Assembly: GCA_903900155.1 (NCBI GenBank)
Contig: CAIUMD010000105.1
Location: 1-64,000, forward strand
Origin: an uncultured Caulobacterales bacterium
Lineage (GTDB): Bacteria > Pseudomonadota > Alphaproteobacteria > Caulobacterales > Caulobacteraceae
DNA: 64,000 nt
Reading direction: 5' to 3'
Each line of letters starts with the position of its first letter. Position 1 is the stretch's first letter. The translations under genes were made by a program, and so were the position numbers. The notes under the pieces were generated by a model. That model made no database searches. It saw only the letters and a list, made by a program, of their open reading frames with translations, and was not told the DNA's origin. This document shows positions 61,193 to 64,000 of the stretch, piece after piece.

Positions 61193-61933
61193 TCAGCCCA
61201 GGTCGTTGAGCTCGGCGACGAAGTCGTAGGCGTCGCCGCGATAGTACGAGTGCGAGACTTCGACCGGTCGGCCGTCGCGCAGGAAGCCGCGGCGCTCGAC
61301 CAGCAGTCCGGCGTCCTTGGGCTTCACGTGCAGCAGCTCGGCGTGCTCGGGCGTGATCAGCACGCCACGCAGCCTTTGCAGGGCGCGGGTGGGCCTGTGC
61401 CCCGTGGCCGCCATCGCTTCGTAGAGCGAGGTCGTCACCATCTCGGGCGAGGGCAGGGCGAAGGCGGCGATGGTGGTGTACTCGACCGCCATCGGCGCGC
61501 CGTCGGCGCAGCGCACGCGGTGGAAACGATAGACCGGCGCACCGGGCGACAGGCCAAGCGTCAGCGACTCCTCGGGCGTCACCGCGCCTTCCATGCGGGC
61601 GATCCACTCGCTGTGCGGCGTGCGGCCGCGCGAGATCATGTCCTCGGTGAAGCAGGTCAGCTTGGAGAAGTTCTTCTCGACCCGGGCGGCGACGAAGGTG
61701 CCCGCGCCCTGGCGACGGGTCAGCAGGCCCTCGCTGACCAGGCCGTCCAGCGCCTTGCGGACGGTGATGCGCGAGATGTTGAACTCGTCGGCCATATCGC
61801 GCTCGGGCGGCAGGGCGTCGTCCGGCGCCAGCATCTTGTCCTGGATCGCCTCGCGCAGGGCCTTCTGCAATTGCTTGTAGAGCGGCGCTGAATCCCCCTG
61901 GCCCAAGGGGCCGATCTGGGCGGCCAGCGACAT
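61193..61933 (-). CDS. GntR-family regulator (HutC subfamily, UTRA domain)
   Basis: A 246-residue repressor. The winged HTH is at about residues 15-80 (PLYKQLQKALREAIQ, LPPERDMADEFNISRITVRKALDGLVSEGLL, RRQGAGTFV). The UTRA effector domain runs from about 95 to 240 (RGRTPHSEWIARMEG, PVYRFHRVRCADGAPMAVEYTTIA, EVSHSYYRGDAYDFVAEL). UTRA members often sense amino sugars, sugar phosphates or histidine products. ATG 61933 follows GAGGAG. It is convergent with the GMC operon. A repeat family TTGGTAT lies in its promoter and in the 3' end of the next gene upstream. Confidence 0.92.
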   Translation of the reverse strand: MSLAAQIGPLGQGDSAPLYKQLQKALREAIQDKMLAPDDALPPERDMADEFNISRITVRKALDGLVSEGLLTRRQGAGTFVAARVEKNFSKLTCFTEDMISRGRTPHSEWIARMEGAVTPEESLTLGLSPGAPVYRFHRVRCADGAPMAVEYTTIAAFALPSPEMVTTSLYEAMAATGHRPTRALQRLRGVLITPEHAELLHVKPKDAGLLVERRGFLRDGRPVEVSHSYYRGDAYDFVAELNDLG

Positions 61934-61992
61934 GTCGAGCGCTCCTCAATGCGACTCGCTTCGAGGGGAAGCGCGGATAGGTCGGATCAAAA

Positions 61993-62002
61993 AGATACCA
62001 AT
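61993..62002. promoter_or_regulatory. AGATACCAAT half-site before GntR/UTRA gene
   Basis: AGATACCAAT (61993-62002) lies 60 bases before the GntR start. Its complement motif TTGGTAT occurs twice at 62108-62125. HutC-type regulators often bind such TGGTnT-type sites. Confidence 0.4.
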
Positions 62003-62092
62003 TTAGATCCTATTTCAACTGGGCTTATCGGTGCTGAAATCGCGATCTTCACGAAAATCTTGCGTAAACAAGATGATCCGCGCAGTTTGGCT

Positions 62093-63493
62093 TCAGGTGG
62101 TGTCTAATTGGTATTGTTTTGGTATCTGAAATGTGACGTTAGTCAGCGCGGCCAGCACCGTTTCCGCCACAACGGCGGCCTGGCTTCGGATGTCCGGCAC
62201 GGCGGTGATCTCCCACGAGGTCCCGCGCGTGGCGGGGCCGACGGCCAGCAGGGTGGAAGAGGGTTCGCCCGAGACGTCGCGCACGCGGTAGTCGTCATCG
62301 ACGTCGAAGCCCAGGCGCAGGGCGTCGGGGCGCGCCAGGCCGCGCTTGACCAGGTCCTTGATCAGGGGGTCGGTCGAGGTCAGCACATCGCCGGTCGGGC
62401 CGGTGCAGTTGATCACCGTCGCCGCGCGAAAGACGTAGCCGCCATGCTCGCCGCGTCCGCGCCAGCGGCACAGGGCAAAACCGTCGGGCTCCAGGCGCAG
62501 GCTATGGATCTTGCCGGCGGCCAGGGTCAGTTGGCCGGTGGCGCGCATGGCGCCGATGTGGCGGGCGACCAGCGGGGCCAGGCGGTGGCGATGGATGTCC
62601 CAGAAGGGCCGGGCGTGGCGCAGGAAGGCCTGCTTCTGCCGGGCCGACCAGCCGCGCCACAGGCTCTGGGTCGCAGGTCGCGTGGCGTCGATGGCCGTGC
62701 GCCAGCCGTGCTCGGCCGCCGCGTTGCGCAGCCAGCCGAAGACCTCCAGCGGTGACAGGTCGTTGGCGGGCGGCAAGGGCAGGGACAGGGGCGGGGTGCC
62801 GTCATGCTCCAGCGGCGCCAGGCCGCGCCGCGACAGGGCCAGCATCGGGCGGCCGGGCTGAGCCTGGTTCAGCGACAGGGCAACATCGACCATGGTCAGG
62901 CCCGTGCCGATCAGCAGCACCGGTCCTGACGGCAGGTCGGCGGCATTCCAACGCCAGGGATCGGCGACATAGGCGCTGGAGGCGGCGAAGGCCTCGTCGA
63001 TGCCCGGCGGCCGGGCGGGTGGCGGATTGCCCAGGGCCAGCACGACGGCATGGGCGGTGACCGCATTGCCCATGGCGCAGGTCAGCCGCCAGCCGTCGCC
63101 GCCCGGCTCGATGCCGACCACGGCGTCTGGAACCACCACCAGCCGCCCGGCGCCGGCGGGGCCTTCGGCGACCTCGGCCACCTGGCCCTGCAGGTATCGG
63201 CCATAGTCGGCGCGCGTAGCAAAGTCGGCGGGCCCCAGGCCGAAGCGCTCCTTGCGGATCCACGAGACGAAGTGGCCCGGCCGGTCGGGCCAGGCGCTCA
63301 TATTGCCGGCGCGGACGTTCAAGCGATGGCCGGGATTGTGCGTCGCATAGGCTGCGCCTAGGCCGACGGGCGTGCGGCGCTCGAACAGGATGACCTTGGC
63401 GTTCGCCGAGCGCCTCAGGATGTTGAGCGCGGTCATCACGCCGCTGAACCCCGCGCCGACCACAGCGATGACAGGCGCTGGCTTTGGGGGCAT
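62093..63493 (-). CDS. FAD/NAD(P)-binding protein (PF13454 type)
   Basis: A 466-residue protein. It opens with a dinucleotide-binding fold, AVVGAGFSGVMTALNIL (about 10-26), then ERRTPVGLGAAYATHNPGHRLNVRAGNMSAWPD (about 38-70), the signature of the FAD_NAD-binding family related to YdhS/HcaD-like proteins. A second nucleotide site is at about 191-205 (GPVLLIGTGLTMVDVALSL). Members are poorly characterised; some act in amine or siderophore oxidation. It is followed on the same strand by the GntR gene after 160 bases and preceded by the aldose epimerase terminator, so it is probably transcribed alone. Confidence 0.85.
   Translation of the reverse strand: MPPKPAPVIAVVGAGFSGVMTALNILRRSANAKVILFERRTPVGLGAAYATHNPGHRLNVRAGNMSAWPDRPGHFVSWIRKERFGLGPADFATRADYGRYLQGQVAEVAEGPAGAGRLVVVPDAVVGIEPGGDGWRLTCAMGNAVTAHAVVLALGNPPPARPPGIDEAFAASSAYVADPWRWNAADLPSGPVLLIGTGLTMVDVALSLNQAQPGRPMLALSRRGLAPLEHDGTPPLSLPLPPANDLSPLEVFGWLRNAAAEHGWRTAIDATRPATQSLWRGWSARQKQAFLRHARPFWDIHRHRLAPLVARHIGAMRATGQLTLAAGKIHSLRLEPDGFALCRWRGRGEHGGYVFRAATVINCTGPTGDVLTSTDPLIKDLVKRGLARPDALRLGFDVDDDYRVRDVSGEPSSTLLAVGPATRGTSWEITAVPDIRSQAAVVAETVLAALTNVTFQIPKQYQLDTT
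62106..62127. promoter_or_regulatory. Paired TTGGTAT repeats, one helical turn apart
   Basis: TTGGTAT occurs at 62108-62114 and 62119-62125, an 11-base period, inside the last codons of the FAD/NAD(P)-binding gene. Together with the inverted copy at 61995-62001 they may form an extended operator of the GntR/UTRA protein. Confidence 0.35.
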
Positions 63494-63550
63494 GCATATA
63501 CTCTACGATGTAGGTAGAGATTTCTCGGCGATCCGCTCCGATCTGGCAAC

Positions 63551-63582
63551 GAAAAAGGGGAGCGCGTCGCCGCGCTCCCCTT
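63551..63582 (-). terminator. Rho-independent terminator of aldose epimerase gene
   Basis: On the minus strand a perfect 12-bp stem (arms 63571-63582 and 63555-63566) with loop GCGA is followed by TTTTTC. It lies 23 bases after the stop codon of the aldose epimerase gene. Confidence 0.85.
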
Positions 63583-63604
63583 GAATGTCGCGGGTACGGC
63601 CGGC

Positions 63605-64000
63605 CTATTTCTGGACGGTCAGCTTGAAGACCATGGTGTTGCTGTACTTCTGGCCCGGATCCAGGCGGACCGGCGCGAACTGCGGCTTGTTCGGCGCGTC
63701 GGGGAAGTGCTGCGGCTCCAGCGCGATGCCGTCGCCCTGGCGATAGATCTTGCCGCTCTTGCCGATGGTCGTGCCGTCGATGAAGTTGCCGGCATAGAAC
63801 TGGATCCCCGGCTGGTCGGTCAGGATTTCCAGCACCCGGCCGCTCTTGGGATCGGCCAGCCGAGCTCCCAGCCTGAGGGCGCCGCCGGACTTGCCGGTCA
63901 GCACGTAGTTGTGGTCGTAGCCGCGGCCGACGACGATCTGCGGATCGCGGGCGTCGCGGATACGGTCGCCCACGGCCGTGGGCTTGCGGAAGTCGAAGAC
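63605..64000 (-). CDS. galM: Aldose 1-epimerase, C-terminal part (partial)
   Basis: The last 131 residues of a galactose mutarotase-type enzyme, running off the right edge. Visible motifs are GYDHNYVLTG (about 35 from the edge), the RVLEILTDQPGIQFYAGNFIDGT block with the catalytic Glu of GalM-type enzymes expected at LEPQHFPDAPN, and a final strand TMVFKLTVQK. It interconverts sugar anomers. The end is followed by a clear terminator. Whether it has a leader, as many caulobacterial versions do, cannot be seen. Confidence 0.88.
   Translation of the reverse strand, partial: VFDFRKPTAVGDRIRDARDPQIVVGRGYDHNYVLTGKSGGALRLGARLADPKSGRVLEILTDQPGIQFYAGNFIDGTTIGKSGKIYRQGDGIALEPQHFPDAPNKPQFAPVRLDPGQKYSNTMVFKLTVQK

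Overview
The window is GC-rich, densely coded DNA that looks like a Caulobacter-type alphaproteobacterium. The reasons are five intact and one decayed TonB-dependent receptors (TBDRs) in 64 kb, a FecI/FecR/TBDR signalling set, an HWE-type histidine kinase, and many TBDR-linked sugar and peptide scavenging loci each with its own LacI, GntR, ROK, TetR or XRE regulator. No tRNA, rRNA, CRISPR array or intact insertion sequence was seen. The genus assignment is inferred from gene content, not from a marker gene.

Layout. (1) 1-2.4 kb: end of a polysaccharide-type cluster (glycosyltransferase end, UPF0104-like membrane protein, GT4 glycosyltransferase). (2) 2.4-9.8 kb: a TBDR and secreted tyrosine phosphatase operon, divergent from a double-TetR regulator and an MFS transporter, then a gene graveyard in which fragments of a TBDR, a PhoD-type phosphatase and a flavin amine oxidase are fused. 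(3) 9.8-13.7 kb: a 1096-residue protein carrying two kinase modules, then the only long intergenic gap. (4) 13.7-21.2 kb: a TBDR, then ECF sigma factor, FecR anti-sigma factor and an STN-bearing TBDR. (5) 21.2-22.8 kb: a two-domain peptidoglycan hydrolase and a small LuxR-type regulator. (6) 22.9-34.9 kb: FadR-type regulator, gluconokinase, two tandem GH55-like/beta-propeller enzymes, a TBDR and a LacI regulator, with a palindrome shared by two promoters. (7) 34.9-46.6 kb: a D-glutamate/D-peptide scavenging locus: XRE-cupin regulator, two serine hydrolases, DgcA-type racemase, POT transporter, TBDR, DgcN-type N-acetyltransferase, an unfamiliar permease and an Lrp-like regulator. Both operons carry the same TCCT-N4-AGGA operator. 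(8) 46.7-51 kb: FABP-like barrel protein, tryptophan-halogenase-family flavoprotein, ROK regulator and a small exported TonB-C-like protein. (9) 51.2-61.2 kb: a 3-keto-glycoside locus: two DUF1080 hydrolases, LacI, MFS transporter, two TIM-barrel isomerases, a Gfo/Idh/MocA dehydrogenase, cytochrome c, and an Fe-S GMC dehydrogenase with its Tat-exported small subunit. (10) 61.2-64 kb: GntR/UTRA regulator, FAD/NAD(P)-binding protein and the 3' end of an aldose 1-epimerase.

The recurring logic is outer-membrane import by a TBDR, periplasmic hydrolysis or oxidation, inner-membrane uptake, cytoplasmic conversion, and control by a local ligand-responsive repressor at a palindrome in the shared promoter. 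The most interesting stretch is 34.9-46.6 kb. It pairs the two enzymes of the N-acetylating D-glutamate route with D-peptidase-like hydrolases, a peptide transporter with an altered proton-coupling motif, and an uncharacterised membrane protein, all under what appears to be one operator.
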